The position numbers were made by a program, and so were the translations under genes. The notes beneath the pieces were generated by a model, which saw nothing but the letters and a program-made list of their open reading frames with translations, did no database searches and was not told the origin of the DNA. Shown piece by piece: positions 7,832 through 15,564 of a stretch of DNA of 39,901 nucleotides. This DNA comes from Muricoccus roseus (GTDB lineage Bacteria > Pseudomonadota > Alphaproteobacteria > Acetobacterales > Acetobacteraceae), in contig NZ_FQZF01000038.1 in NCBI RefSeq assembly GCF_900141905.1, positions 1 to 39,901 on the forward strand, read 5' to 3'. Position 1 is the stretch's first letter. The number at the start of each line of letters is the position of its first letter.

Positions 7832-9109
7832 ATGTGGCAAGCCGTCAAAGCCTTCCTTCGCTCCTGGGGCCTCGTGCTCGTGGCGACCATCATCGGCCTG
7901 GTGATCGCCTGGCGATTCGTCTCGCCCGCGCCGCCGGACACGGTGCGCTTCGCGGTCTCCGCCAATCCGGAAAGCGCCTATGCGCGGGCGGTGGAGCAGT
8001 ACGCCAAGGAGCTGGAGGCCGAGGACTTCAAGGTGGAGCGCGTGCCGACGCAGGGCTCGGCCGAGAATGTGCGGCTGCTGCGCGAGGGGCGCGTGGACCT
8101 CGCGCTGGTTCAGGGCGGCGTGCCGGGGGCGGTGGGCAAGGAACGCCTCGTCACGCTCGGGCAGGTCTTCTACGAGCCGGCCTGGGTCTTCGTGCGGCGG
8201 CGCCAGGAGGGGGGCAGCCCCGTGCAGGCGCTGCGCGGGCAGGCCGTTGCCGTCGGGCCGGAAGGCAGCGGGACGCGGATCCTTGCCCTCGCGCTGCTGC
8301 AGGCGAACGGGCTTGGCGCGGATGCCATCCAGCCCGTGCCCCTGGCGGGGAACGAGGCGGCGGAGGCGCTGGTGCAGGGCCAGATCCAGGCGGTCGTGCT
8401 GGTCGCGGCGCAGCCGAACGAGGCGATCAACCGGCTGATCCGGACGGAGGGGGTGGAGCTGCTGAACTTCGCCAGCCGCGCCGATGCCTATGCCGTGCAT
8501 CTTCCCTATCTCACGCCGGTGCGGCTGCCCAATGGCAGCATCAGCCTGGCCGAGGACCTGCCGCGCGGCGACGTGACGCTGATGGCGCCGGCGGCCTCGC
8601 TTCTCGCGCGGGACGACCTGAACCCGCAGGTTGCCGCGCTGATGATGCGCATCCTGCGCGACACTCATAAGGCGCGCAGCCTCTTCGCGGCCGAGGGCCG
8701 CTTTCCCTCCGGGCTTGGGCATGAGGTGCCGTTGCAGGCGGATGCCGCGCGCTTCTACGAGAAGGGCGTTTCCTTCCTGCAGACCTATCTGCCCTTCTGG
8801 CTGGCGGTGACGGTGGAGCGGCTCTGGGTGCTGCTGATCCCGCTGGTGACGCTGCTGCTGCCGCTCGCCCGCATCGCGCCGCCCATCTACACCTGGCAGA
8901 TCGAGCGGCAGCTCTGGAATATCTACAACAAGGTCCGTACGGTGGACGAGGAGAGCGCGAAGGGCCTGTCGATGCAGACCGCCGCGAAGCTGGACGCGCT
9001 CGACAAGGAAGCCGCCGAGCTCAAGCTGCCTGACAGCTATGCCGACCGTATCTATGAGCTGCGGCGGCACATTGCCTGGCTTCGGCGGAAGAAGACGGAG
9101 CTCGCCTGA
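7832..9109 (+). CDS. TAXI-type TRAP solute receptor with membrane anchor and cytoplasmic tail
   Basis: A 425-residue protein. Residues ~10-30 form an N-terminal membrane segment (LVLVATIIGLVIAWRFV). Next comes a TAXI/periplasmic-binding domain (~36-310) with ARAVEQYAKELEAE, GSAENVRLLREGRVDLALVQGG, VAVGPEGSGTRILALALL and LMAPAASLLARDDLNPQVAALMM. A second membrane segment follows at ~328-348 (VERLWVLLIPLVTLLLPLA), then a charged, helical ~75-residue tail predicted to be cytoplasmic. Ordinary TAXI receptors are soluble or lipid-anchored and sit beside a fused DctQM permease; this one has neither form nor partner here. The start is the ATG at 7832, just before the first helix; an open frame to 7724 is less likely. 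Confidence 0.8.
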   Translation: MWQAVKAFLRSWGLVLVATIIGLVIAWRFVSPAPPDTVRFAVSANPESAYARAVEQYAKELEAEDFKVERVPTQGSAENVRLLREGRVDLALVQGGVPGAVGKERLVTLGQVFYEPAWVFVRRRQEGGSPVQALRGQAVAVGPEGSGTRILALALLQANGLGADAIQPVPLAGNEAAEALVQGQIQAVVLVAAQPNEAINRLIRTEGVELLNFASRADAYAVHLPYLTPVRLPNGSISLAEDLPRGDVTLMAPAASLLARDDLNPQVAALMMRILRDTHKARSLFAAEGRFPSGLGHEVPLQADAARFYEKGVSFLQTYLPFWLAVTVERLWVLLIPLVTLLLPLARIAPPIYTWQIERQLWNIYNKVRTVDEESAKGLSMQTAAKLDALDKEAAELKLPDSYADRIYELRRHIAWLRRKKTELA

Positions 9110-9111
9110 CC

Positions 9112-9618
9112 ATGGAACTACCGATCCGCAAGCCCGGCTGGCTGGGTGACTTCAAGGCCTTCATCGCCCGAGGCAACGTGATCGACCTCGCGGTCGGCGT
9201 GGTCATCGGCGCGGCCTTCACGGCCATCGTCAACAGCCTGGTCGAGGATCTGCTGAACCCGCTGATCGGCCTGCTGGTCGGCGGGATCGACTTCTCCAAC
9301 CTGTTCGTCGTGCTCGCGGGCGAACGCGGGCCTTCGCTGGATGCCACGCGCCAGTCCGGCGCGGCCGTCATCGCGGTCGGTCAGTTCATCAATGCGGTGA
9401 TCAAGTTCGTCATCGTCGCCTTCGCGGTGTTCTGGCTCGTCCGGCTCGTGCATCGGCTGCATGCCGCGCCGAAGAAGGACGAGGGGCCGACGCGCGAGCA
9501 GTTGCTGCTGCAGGAGATCCGGGACGAGCTGCGGGCGGCCCGCCAGGGCAGGGACGGGGCCAGGGAAGGGGGCGGGGAGGTTGTCCCGCCCCTGCCGCGG
9601 CCCGGACCGAGCCTCTAG
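9112..9618 (+). CDS. mscL: Large-conductance mechanosensitive channel MscL
   Basis: Homopentameric inner-membrane channel that opens under membrane tension and releases solutes on hypo-osmotic shock. 168 residues. The N-terminal helix and TM1 read DFKAFIARGNVIDLAVGVVI and AAFTAIVNSLVEDLLNPLIG, the most conserved MscL stretch; TM2 is about residues 85-108 (VGQFINAVIKFVIVAFAVFWL). The C-terminal bundle helix is longer than in E. coli MscL (about 136) and ends in a Gly/Pro-rich tail. ATG is 2 bases after the TAXI gene stop, so the genes are cotranscribed. Its TAG shares bases with the stop of the convergent gene. Confidence 0.95.
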   Translation: MELPIRKPGWLGDFKAFIARGNVIDLAVGVVIGAAFTAIVNSLVEDLLNPLIGLLVGGIDFSNLFVVLAGERGPSLDATRQSGAAVIAVGQFINAVIKFVIVAFAVFWLVRLVHRLHAAPKKDEGPTREQLLLQEIRDELRAARQGRDGAREGGGEVVPPLPRPGPSL

Positions 9619-10922
9619 AAGGCGACCCGCCCGAAGACGGCGTGCAGCAGGGCGAAGAGGACTCCGCCCGCCAGGGCGCCGACGATGGTGCCGTTGATCC
9701 GCACATATTGCAGGTCCCGGCCGACGCGCAGCTCGATCTTCTCCACCACGGTCGCCGTGTCCCAGCCGGCCACCACCTCGGCGATGAAGCCGGCGATGCG
9801 GCCCTGGGCGGCGGGCAGCACGGTGAGCAGCGTGCTTTCGATGAAGCGGTCCACCCGGGCGCGCGCGGCTTCGTCCTGTTCCAGCAGGTCGCCGAGGTTG
9901 CGGAGGAAGCCGGCGATGAGGGTGACGGTGCGTCCTTCGGGCCGCGCCGCATCGGCTTCCAGCGCCGCGCGCAGGCGGGCCCAGGCATCCAGCAGCCAGG
10001 TGGAGACGGCGGGATGGGCGAGCGCGCCGCGGAGGGCGGCGCCGATCGCCTCGGCCCGGGCGGGGTCGGTCTCCAGCTTGTCGATCTCGGCTTCCACCCA
10101 GGCCTCGAAGGCGGCGCGGAGTTCGCTGTCGCCGGGTTCCATCTTGTCCAGCTCGGCGTTCAGGGCGGACAGCACGCGGCGGGCGACGGCGGCGCCGGCG
10201 ACCCAGCCGACCAGCGCGCCGCCTTCGGCCCGGACGCGCTGGGAGATGGCGGATTTGAGGCTTTCCTCCTTCGCCGCCACCACGGCCTTGAGCTGGGAGA
10301 GGGCGAGGCCGAAGACCTCCTGGTGGCGCCCGCCCTGGACGAGCAGGCGGAGCGCGCGGGCGACCATGCGGGCGGCGGCCGGGCCCGAGACCATGCGCGG
10401 GAGCAGGCGCAGCAGCATGCGGCGGGCGCGCGCATCCTCGAGGCTGCGGAGGATGCGGGGGAGGGAGGCGGCCAGGGCCTCGGCGGCCGGGCGCACCCGC
10501 TCGGGGTCCGAGAGGAAGCGGCGGAGCAGGGCGGGGGCGTCGATCCGGCCGGCGACGCGGCGCACCTCCGCCTCGGTCAGCACATGGTTGGCGACGAAGC
10601 GGCCGAGGCCCTGGCCGAGGCGGGCCTTCTGCTGCGGGATGATGGCGGTGTGGGGGATGGGCAGGCCGAGGGGGTGGCGGAACAGGGCCGTGACGGCGAA
10701 CCAGTCGGCCAGGCCGCCAACCAGCCCGGCCTTGGCGGAGGCCTGGAGGAGGTCGGTCCAGTAACCCGGGGGCAGGGCGTAGGAGCCGAGCGTGACGCCG
10801 GCCATTCCCGCCAGGAGGCCGGTGGCGAGGGCCTTGTGGCGGTTGAGGCGGGTGCGGAGCTCGGCTTCGTCGCTGCGGGGGGGCGCGGGAAGGGGGGGCG
10901 AAGGCGGGGGGGGCATGTCCAT
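9615..10922 (-). CDS. DUF445 (YjiN-like) membrane protein
   Basis: A 435-residue DUF445 protein. Hydrophobic segments occur near residues 32-52 (LATGLLAGMAGVTLGSYALP) and at the extreme C-terminus (VGALAGGVLFALLHAVFGRV), with a long helical domain between. Family markers are KAGLVGGLADWFAVTALFRHPLG and IPHTAIIPQQKARLGQGLGRFVANH. The C-terminus has LRVGRDLQYVRINGTIVGALAGG, typical of the family. Function is unknown in the family. The start is the ATG at 10920-10922 (MDMPPPPSPP). It overlaps mscL tail-to-tail by 4 bp, both stops sharing one CTAG. Confidence 0.87.
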   Translation of the reverse strand: MDMPPPPSPPLPAPPRSDEAELRTRLNRHKALATGLLAGMAGVTLGSYALPPGYWTDLLQASAKAGLVGGLADWFAVTALFRHPLGLPIPHTAIIPQQKARLGQGLGRFVANHVLTEAEVRRVAGRIDAPALLRRFLSDPERVRPAAEALAASLPRILRSLEDARARRMLLRLLPRMVSGPAAARMVARALRLLVQGGRHQEVFGLALSQLKAVVAAKEESLKSAISQRVRAEGGALVGWVAGAAVARRVLSALNAELDKMEPGDSELRAAFEAWVEAEIDKLETDPARAEAIGAALRGALAHPAVSTWLLDAWARLRAALEADAARPEGRTVTLIAGFLRNLGDLLEQDEAARARVDRFIESTLLTVLPAAQGRIAGFIAEVVAGWDTATVVEKIELRVGRDLQYVRINGTIVGALAGGVLFALLHAVFGRVAF

Positions 10923-10972
10923 CGTGGCGGGGAGAGTGGCGATGCGGACGTGGCTTCTCCAGGCCCCGGGCG

Positions 10973-11012
10973 TTGAAGCGGCATCCCTCCCGGCGTATGT
11001 TATGTCGTAACA
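10973..11012 (+). promoter_or_regulatory. Sigma70-type promoter with overlapping Zur-like operator
   Basis: Promoter TTGAAG (10973-10978), 17 bp spacer, TATGTT (10996-11001). A perfect inverted repeat TGTTA-N5-TAACA (10998-11012) overlaps the -10 and the expected transcription start. The wider ATGTTATGTCGTAACA resembles Zur boxes, which carry ATGTTAT/ATAACAT half-sites. Placed directly before a metal ABC operon, repression by Zur in high zinc is the simplest reading, but this is inference. Confidence 0.55.
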
Positions 11013-11014
11013 CC

Positions 11015-11161
11015 ATGACCCGACCGACCCAGAACAGCCCCCGGCGCTGGCGCCTCGACGACCCGCTGGCCCTTTCGGCCGGGGCGCTGCCGCGCCTGGG
11101 CTGGGCCCTGGCGGTGTCCGTGCTGCTGTGGGGTGCGGTGGCCTGGGCGCTTTCGGCATGA
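11015..11161 (+). CDS. 48-residue membrane protein leading the metal ABC operon
   Basis: The sequence starts MTRPTQNSPRRWRLDDPLAL and has one hydrophobic helix near the C-terminus (LGWALAVSVLLWGAVAWAL). Its TGA overlaps the ATG of the ATPase gene (ATGA at 11158-11161), so it is translated first in the operon. The ATG lies only 2 bases after the operator and a few bases after the predicted transcript start, with no room for a ribosome site, so it may be read from a nearly leaderless mRNA. Function unknown; it could be an accessory subunit or a coupling leader. Confidence 0.6.
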   Translation: MTRPTQNSPRRWRLDDPLALSAGALPRLGWALAVSVLLWGAVAWALSA

Positions 11162-11889
11162 GCGGCGCGATCCGCCTGCGCGACGTGACGCTGTCGCATG
11201 ACCGGCACCCGGCGGTGCATCACCTTTCCGGGGAGTTCGCGGCGGGGAGCCTGACGGCGATCGTCGGGCCGAACGGGGCGGGCAAGACCACGCTGCTGCG
11301 GGCCATTGCCGGGCTGCATCCGGTGGATGAGGGGCGGATCGAGCGGCCTGTGGAGCGGATCGCGCTGCTGCCGCAGATGTCGGCGCTGGACCGGGGCTTT
11401 CCGATTTCCTGCCTGGATGTCGCGATGCTCGGGCATTGGCGGCGCTGCGGCGCGTTCGGGGCCATCGGCCCGGGCGGGCGGGACGGAGCCGAGGCGGCGC
11501 TGGAGGCGGTGGGGCTTGGCGGCTTCGCGCGGCGGCCGGTGGGCAGCCTTTCGGCCGGGCAGTTCCAGCGGCTGCTCTTCGCCCGGCTGCTGGTGCAGGA
11601 CGCGCCGGTGATCCTGCTCGACGAGCCGTTCAACGCGGTGGATGCCCGGACCGCGGCCGACCTGCTGCGGCTGGTGCGGGAGTGGCATGGGCAGGGCCGC
11701 ACCGTGGTGGCCGTGCTGCATGACCTGGAGCTGGTGCGGCGGGAGTTCCCGGAGACGCTTCTCCTGGCCCGGGATCCCGTGGCCTGGGGGGCGACGGAGG
11801 GGGCGCTGGCCGCTTCCAACCGCATGCGGGCCCGGATGATGTCGGAGGGCTGGGACGACGCGGCCGCCGCCTGCGAACGCGCTGCCTGA
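11158..11889 (+). CDS. znuC: Metal (zinc/manganese) ABC transporter ATP-binding protein
   Basis: A 243-residue ATPase with Walker A GPNGAGKT (37-44), signature LSAGQ (131-135), Walker B VILLDE (151-156) and H-loop His188. The layout and the sequence LLPQMSALDRGFPISCLDVAMLGHWRR place it in the ZnuC/MntB metal family rather than cobalamin or siderophore importers. It powers the permease encoded 4 bases downstream. Zinc is preferred because of the Zur-like operator, but manganese cannot be excluded. No substrate-binding protein (ZnuA) gene is in the cluster. Confidence 0.82.
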   Translation: MSGAIRLRDVTLSHDRHPAVHHLSGEFAAGSLTAIVGPNGAGKTTLLRAIAGLHPVDEGRIERPVERIALLPQMSALDRGFPISCLDVAMLGHWRRCGAFGAIGPGGRDGAEAALEAVGLGGFARRPVGSLSAGQFQRLLFARLLVQDAPVILLDEPFNAVDARTAADLLRLVREWHGQGRTVVAVLHDLELVRREFPETLLLARDPVAWGATEGALAASNRMRARMMSEGWDDAAAACERAA

Positions 11890-11893
11890 TCCC

Positions 11894-12763
11894 TTGCCTT
11901 ACGACCTGCTGATCGCCCCCTTCGCCGAGTTCGGCTTTCTTCGCCGTGCGCTGGTGGGCTGCCTTGTCCTCTCCGTGGCCGCGCCGCCGCTGGGGGTGTT
12001 CCTCATGCTGCGGCGGATGAGCCTGACGGCGGATGTGCTGGCGCATGGCATCCTGCCCGGGGTGGCGGCGGGGTTCATCCTGGCGGGGCTTTCGGTCACG
12101 GCCATGTCGCTGGGCGGGCTGGTGGCGGGGCTGGTGGTGACGCTGGGGGCGGGGGCGATTTCGCGCGCCACCGGCGGGCGGGAGGATTCGGCGCTGGCCG
12201 CGCTCTATCTCGTCGCGCTGGCGCTGGGCGTGACGATGGTTTCGGCCTCGGCGGGGTCAGTGGAGCTGACGCATCTCCTGTTCGGCAGCGTGCTGGGGGT
12301 GGACGACCCCGCGCTGCTGATGATGGCTGGGGTTTCGACCCTCACTCTCCTCACCCTCGCCTTTGCCTGGCGCCCGCTGGTGCTGGAATGCTTCGACCCC
12401 TCCTTCGCCGCGGCGGAGGGGGCGCGGGGCGGGGTGTGGCATCTGCTCTTCATGGCGCTGGTGGTGCTGAACGTGCTGGCGGCCTTCCAGGCGCTGGGCA
12501 CGATGATGGCGGTGGGGCTGATGATGCTTCCCGCCGTCGCGGCGCGGCACTGGGCGCGGGGGGTGGGCGGCATGGTCTATGCCGCCGTGGGCATCGCCAT
12601 GCTGGCCTCGGCGGCGGGGATCCTTCTTTCCTACCATCTGGACGTGCCGACGGGACCCGCGGTGGTGCTGTCGGCGGGCTTTGCCTGGATCGGCTCGGTG
12701 GTGGCCGGGCCGGTGGACGGGGTGCTGGCGCGGATGATGCGGCGGCGGCATCTCGCGGGGTGA
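11894..12763 (+). CDS. znuB: Metal ABC transporter permease, ZnuB/MntC family
   Basis: A 289-residue inner-membrane permease of the ABC-3 family with about eight helices. The motifs APPLGVFLMLRRMSLTADVLAHGILPG and ALGTMMAVGLMMLPAVAARHWAR are the family core. It begins at a TTG (11894), 4 bases after the znuC stop; no better ATG/GTG precedes the conserved start, but a slightly different start is possible. It forms the importer with the ATPase. A composite hairpin repeat follows at 12791. Confidence 0.85.
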   Translation: MPYDLLIAPFAEFGFLRRALVGCLVLSVAAPPLGVFLMLRRMSLTADVLAHGILPGVAAGFILAGLSVTAMSLGGLVAGLVVTLGAGAISRATGGREDSALAALYLVALALGVTMVSASAGSVELTHLLFGSVLGVDDPALLMMAGVSTLTLLTLAFAWRPLVLECFDPSFAAAEGARGGVWHLLFMALVVLNVLAAFQALGTMMAVGLMMLPAVAARHWARGVGGMVYAAVGIAMLASAAGILLSYHLDVPTGPAVVLSAGFAWIGSVVAGPVDGVLARMMRRRHLAG

Positions 12764-12790
12764 GCGGGCGGTTGCTTCGGGTTGCTGTTC

Positions 12791-13040
12791 TGGGCTGACG
12801 GTTTGTCCCGGGGAGAGGAAGAAGGAATTCTTCCTCTCCCCGGACCCCTCACCTTCTTCTTTTTCTTCAAGCTGAAGTCATTCGGCTGACGGTGCGCCTC
12901 GGGTCCATGACCCGAGGCGACTGCAAAGGCAGGAAGGGGACTCCTGACCAGAGACCCCTTCGATCATCGTATCCACGGCAGTCCGATGGGGTTCCAAGGG
13001 CCTCAGGCCCTTGGCGGGTGGAGGGCGGAGCCCTCCTCTT
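12791..13040 (+). repeat. Composite four-hairpin repeat, copy 1
   Basis: Hairpin A 12808-12843: 16-bp stem starting CCGGGGAGAGGAAGAA with a GGAA (GNRA-type) loop. Hairpin B 12895-12919: arms CGCCTCGGGTC / GACCCGAGGCG. Hairpin C 12994-13014: arms CCAAGGGCC / GGCCCTTGG. Hairpin D 13020-13036: arms GGAGGGC / GCCCTCC. Linkers are conserved with the other copies. It fills the whole gap between the convergent znuB and YqhA-like genes and has no ORF of its own. Confidence 0.9.
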
Positions 13041-13053
13041 CGATCCGAGCGCC

Positions 13054-13653
13054 TTAGTTCCCGCGCGGCGGCGGTTGGTCCGGGCCGGTTTCGAGGCGTT
13101 GGGAGCGGCCGGGCAGGGCGCCGGATTTCTGGCCGGTGGGGGTTTCGGCTGTGGGTTTGCCTTCGGTGGTGCCTTCCAGCCGGTCGGCTATGGCGAGTGC
13201 GAGGACGCCCATGAGGAAGGCGCCGTGGATGGCGATGGCCCAGAAGAGCACGCGGTCCTCGGTTTGCTTGATCTCCAGGAACATCTGCAGAAGGTTGATG
13301 CCTGAGATGGCGACCAGGGCGGTGGCCAGTTTGATCTTGAGGTTGCCGGGGTCGACTTTCGCGACCCAGCTCATGTTTTCCCGTTCCGCATCCGCTTTCA
13401 GCCGCGAGACGAGGGAGTCCCAGGAGGAGAGGGCGACGGTGACGACCAGGGCGGCGACGAGGGCTGAGTCGAGGAGGTAGAGGAGGGCGAGGAGGTTGTC
13501 GTGTTCGTCCGATCCGAGGACCTTGGTGGCGAATTCGTAGATCTTCGCGGCGAACTTTACGGCGTAGATGGCCAGGGCCGCGCCCAGGCCGAGGTAGAAC
13601 ACGGCCAGGAGGTAGCGGCTCGCCAGGATCGTCTTGTTCAGCAGGTCGCCCAT
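13054..13653 (-). CDS. YqhA/UPF0114-like membrane protein
   Basis: A 199-residue protein of the YqhA family (function unknown). Helices lie near residues 10-33 (ASRYLLAVFYLGLGAALAIY), 55-78, 112-130 and 142-160. The signature DPGNLKIKLATALVAISGIN and the SRLKADAERENMSWV region between helices fit the family. The C-terminal 35 residues are a Pro/Gly/Thr-rich, disordered tail (GKPTAETPTGQ). The start is the ATG at 13651-13653 (MGDLLNKTILASRY), matching family N-termini; the open frame upstream to 14019 is shadow. Confidence 0.83.
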   Translation of the reverse strand: MGDLLNKTILASRYLLAVFYLGLGAALAIYAVKFAAKIYEFATKVLGSDEHDNLLALLYLLDSALVAALVVTVALSSWDSLVSRLKADAERENMSWVAKVDPGNLKIKLATALVAISGINLLQMFLEIKQTEDRVLFWAIAIHGAFLMGVLALAIADRLEGTTEGKPTAETPTGQKSGALPGRSQRLETGPDQPPPRGN

Positions 13654-13777
13654 GCGGGTCTGCTCGCACGGCCTTGCGTTGGGCACAATGGAACGGGCGG
13701 GCAACAAGCTGCGAGCGCCTGCCCGCACCGATCCCGCTGTTGGCGCGTTCAGGGCTGGGCGCGGGAGGAGTGGCGTG

Positions 13778-13996
13778 ATGGCGACGAAGTGGGATGCGCA
13801 GATCGAGCGGGCGCTGGAGGCCAGGGGCACCGTGACCATCGTCTGCAACGAGGGCGAGAAGGATGCGATCGCGGCTGCCGCGGAGGCGGTGGGGGCGCGC
13901 CGTGGGCTGCGGCCGCAGCTGGACCGGGCTCCGGCGAGTGGGATGCGGGTGGGTTTCCGCGCCGAGGGCGGGCCGGACGGGGCGCCTGTGAGCTGA
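13778..13996 (+). CDS. Small conserved-type protein, 72 residues, unknown
   Basis: The protein begins MATKWDAQIERALEARGTVT and continues IVCNEGEKDAIAAAAEAVGARR. It has an amphipathic helix followed by a beta-strand-like segment, no membrane segment and no recognised domain. The start ATG at 13778 has an excellent ribosome site (GGGAGGAG, 7-8 bases upstream), the main reason for calling it. It is divergent from the YqhA-like gene and 94 bases ahead of the RidA gene, with which it may be cotranscribed. Confidence 0.6.
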   Translation: MATKWDAQIERALEARGTVTIVCNEGEKDAIAAAAEAVGARRGLRPQLDRAPASGMRVGFRAEGGPDGAPVS

Positions 13997-14090
13997 GGGG
14001 CGGGCCGCGCGTCAGCCAAGGGGCGGGCCGCCCCTTGTGGATCGGGGCGCGCGTGCCACCCTGCCGCGGTCAGCCGAAAGGGAGATTCGC

Positions 14091-14441
14091 ATGGATATCC
14101 GCCGCATCGCCGAGGAGGAGCGCCTGAGCGGCGCTGTTATCTCGGGGGGCTTCATCTTCCTGGCCGGGCAGGTGGCGGATGATGCCAGCCTGGATGCGGA
14201 GGGGCAGACGGCCGATATCCTCGCCCAGATCGACACGCTGCTGGAGGATGCGGGGACGGACAAGCGCGCCCTGCTTTCGGTGCAGGTGATCCTGGCGGAC
14301 ATCAACGACGCGCCGGCGATGAACCGGGCCTGGGATACCTGGCTCGACCGCTCGGCCAAGCCCGCGCGCATGACGATTCAGGCGCCGCTGGTGAACCCGC
14401 AGTGGAAGGTCGAGATCACCGGCATCGCCCGGGCGCCCTGA
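14091..14441 (+). CDS. RidA-family enamine/imine deaminase
   Basis: A 116-residue RidA/YjgF/UK114 protein. RidA proteins form trimers that hydrolyse reactive 2-aminoacrylate and related enamines made by PLP enzymes. The fold markers GGFIFLAGQVADD, IDTLLEDAGTDKRALLSVQV and INDAPAMNRAWDTW are present. The two active-site residues of RidA, Arg in PARMT (about 94) and Glu in KVEITGIA (about 110), are kept, so it is likely catalytic. The start ATG at 14091 follows GGAGATTCGC. Confidence 0.88.
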   Translation: MDIRRIAEEERLSGAVISGGFIFLAGQVADDASLDAEGQTADILAQIDTLLEDAGTDKRALLSVQVILADINDAPAMNRAWDTWLDRSAKPARMTIQAPLVNPQWKVEITGIARAP

Positions 14442-14451
14442 TGGCCCTTCC

Positions 14452-15390
14452 ATGAGGCCCTTCCTGCGCGACCGCAGCTGGCGGCGCCCCTTCCTGGCCA
14501 CGATGGGGCTGGGCGCGCTGGTCGCGGCGGGGGTGGGGGATCACGGGCTGCTCTTCCCGCTGGTGGTGCTGGCCTCGGCCGCCCTGGGCTTCGGGCTCCT
14601 GTTCCGGCTGTTTCCGGAGGGGCTGGATTTCGCGCTGGGGACGGGGGTGGGGTTCGCGACCTATGCGGCGCTGTTCACCGTGGTCGGGCGGTCTGCCTTT
14701 CCGGACACGGGGGCCGTGGTGGAGGGGGTGGCCTTCCTCATCCCGGTGCTCGCCTTTCTCTGGGCGGTGCTGCGCCACCGCGCGCGGCTCCGCTACATCG
14801 TCGAGGGCGGGGAGCCGCCGGACGAGGAGCATCTGCGCCGGATCGGGCAATTCATGCTGATGGTGGCGGCGATCGCGGTGGCCAGCCTTGCCTCGCCGGC
14901 CAACCGGCTGGGGCCGGAATGGCAGGGCGTGGCGATGCTGGCGGGCTCGACGCTGATCGGGGTGCTGGCCGCGCGCACCGTGCGCGAGCTGGTGCGGCTG
15001 CTGGTGGACATGGCGCAGGTGATGGACGCCATCGGCGCGCGCGCGGTGGCGCTGATGGTGCCGATCGCGACCTATGCGGCGCTGTTCTCCCTGATCGCCG
15101 TCGTCTTCGCCTGCCTTTTCCGCATCGCGGACGGCCTTTCGCGCACGCCGCTCTTCGCCGGGCCGCATGGGCCCATCCAGCTCAGCTTCCGGGATGCGCT
15201 GCACTTCTCCATCGTGACGCTTTCCACCGTGGGCTACGGGGATATCTGGCCGACCGATGACGGGGCGCGGCTGCTTGGCGCGGTGGAGGTGCTGGCGGGG
15301 CAGATCCTCCTTCTCTTCGGCTTCTACGAGATCACCCGCAGCCGGCTCTCCCGCAAGGATGAGGGCAACGCGGCGGATGATTCGGGCTAG
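14452..15390 (+). CDS. Two-pore-helix potassium-type ion channel
   Basis: A 312-residue membrane protein. The C-terminal pore module has helix, pore loop and helix with selectivity filter TVGYGD (about 259-264) in FSIVTLSTVGYGDIWPTDDG, the K+ channel consensus. Five or so further helices precede it (about 13-32, 34-52, 60-80, 88-108, 135-180 region), not a canonical charged S4. No RCK or cyclic-nucleotide domain follows the last helix; the tail is short and acidic. Probably a homotetrameric K+ channel. It starts 10 bases after the RidA gene. Confidence 0.85.
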   Translation: MRPFLRDRSWRRPFLATMGLGALVAAGVGDHGLLFPLVVLASAALGFGLLFRLFPEGLDFALGTGVGFATYAALFTVVGRSAFPDTGAVVEGVAFLIPVLAFLWAVLRHRARLRYIVEGGEPPDEEHLRRIGQFMLMVAAIAVASLASPANRLGPEWQGVAMLAGSTLIGVLAARTVRELVRLLVDMAQVMDAIGARAVALMVPIATYAALFSLIAVVFACLFRIADGLSRTPLFAGPHGPIQLSFRDALHFSIVTLSTVGYGDIWPTDDGARLLGAVEVLAGQILLLFGFYEITRSRLSRKDEGNAADDSG

Positions 15391-15564
15391 GGAGAGGGCT
15401 GGCGGGGCGGAAAGCGCCGCGGCACCGCTGGACAGACGCCCAGGGACCGCCGCATTTCCGTCCCGGTTCCGCCCCCGCCCGCGTGGATGCTGCGATTGGC
15501 GGGCTTCCGCCGGGGGCAGGAGTGGTCCGGGACCCCGGGGAACAGGCCGGTGCGAGGTGGGCGG

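Noticed and set aside
7334-9070. 578-residue minus-strand ORF opposite the TAXI gene
   Set aside because: Shadow frame created by high G+C; the opposite strand carries a recognised domain.
9118-11721. 867-residue minus-strand ORF over mscL, DUF445 and znuC
   Set aside because: Arg/Pro/Gln-rich antisense frame; the real genes in other frames have clear family motifs.
12791-13040. Composite repeat considered as a CRISPR array or IS remnant
   Set aside because: No regular repeat-spacer pattern, no ORF and no transposase similarity; the units are distinct hairpins present once per copy.
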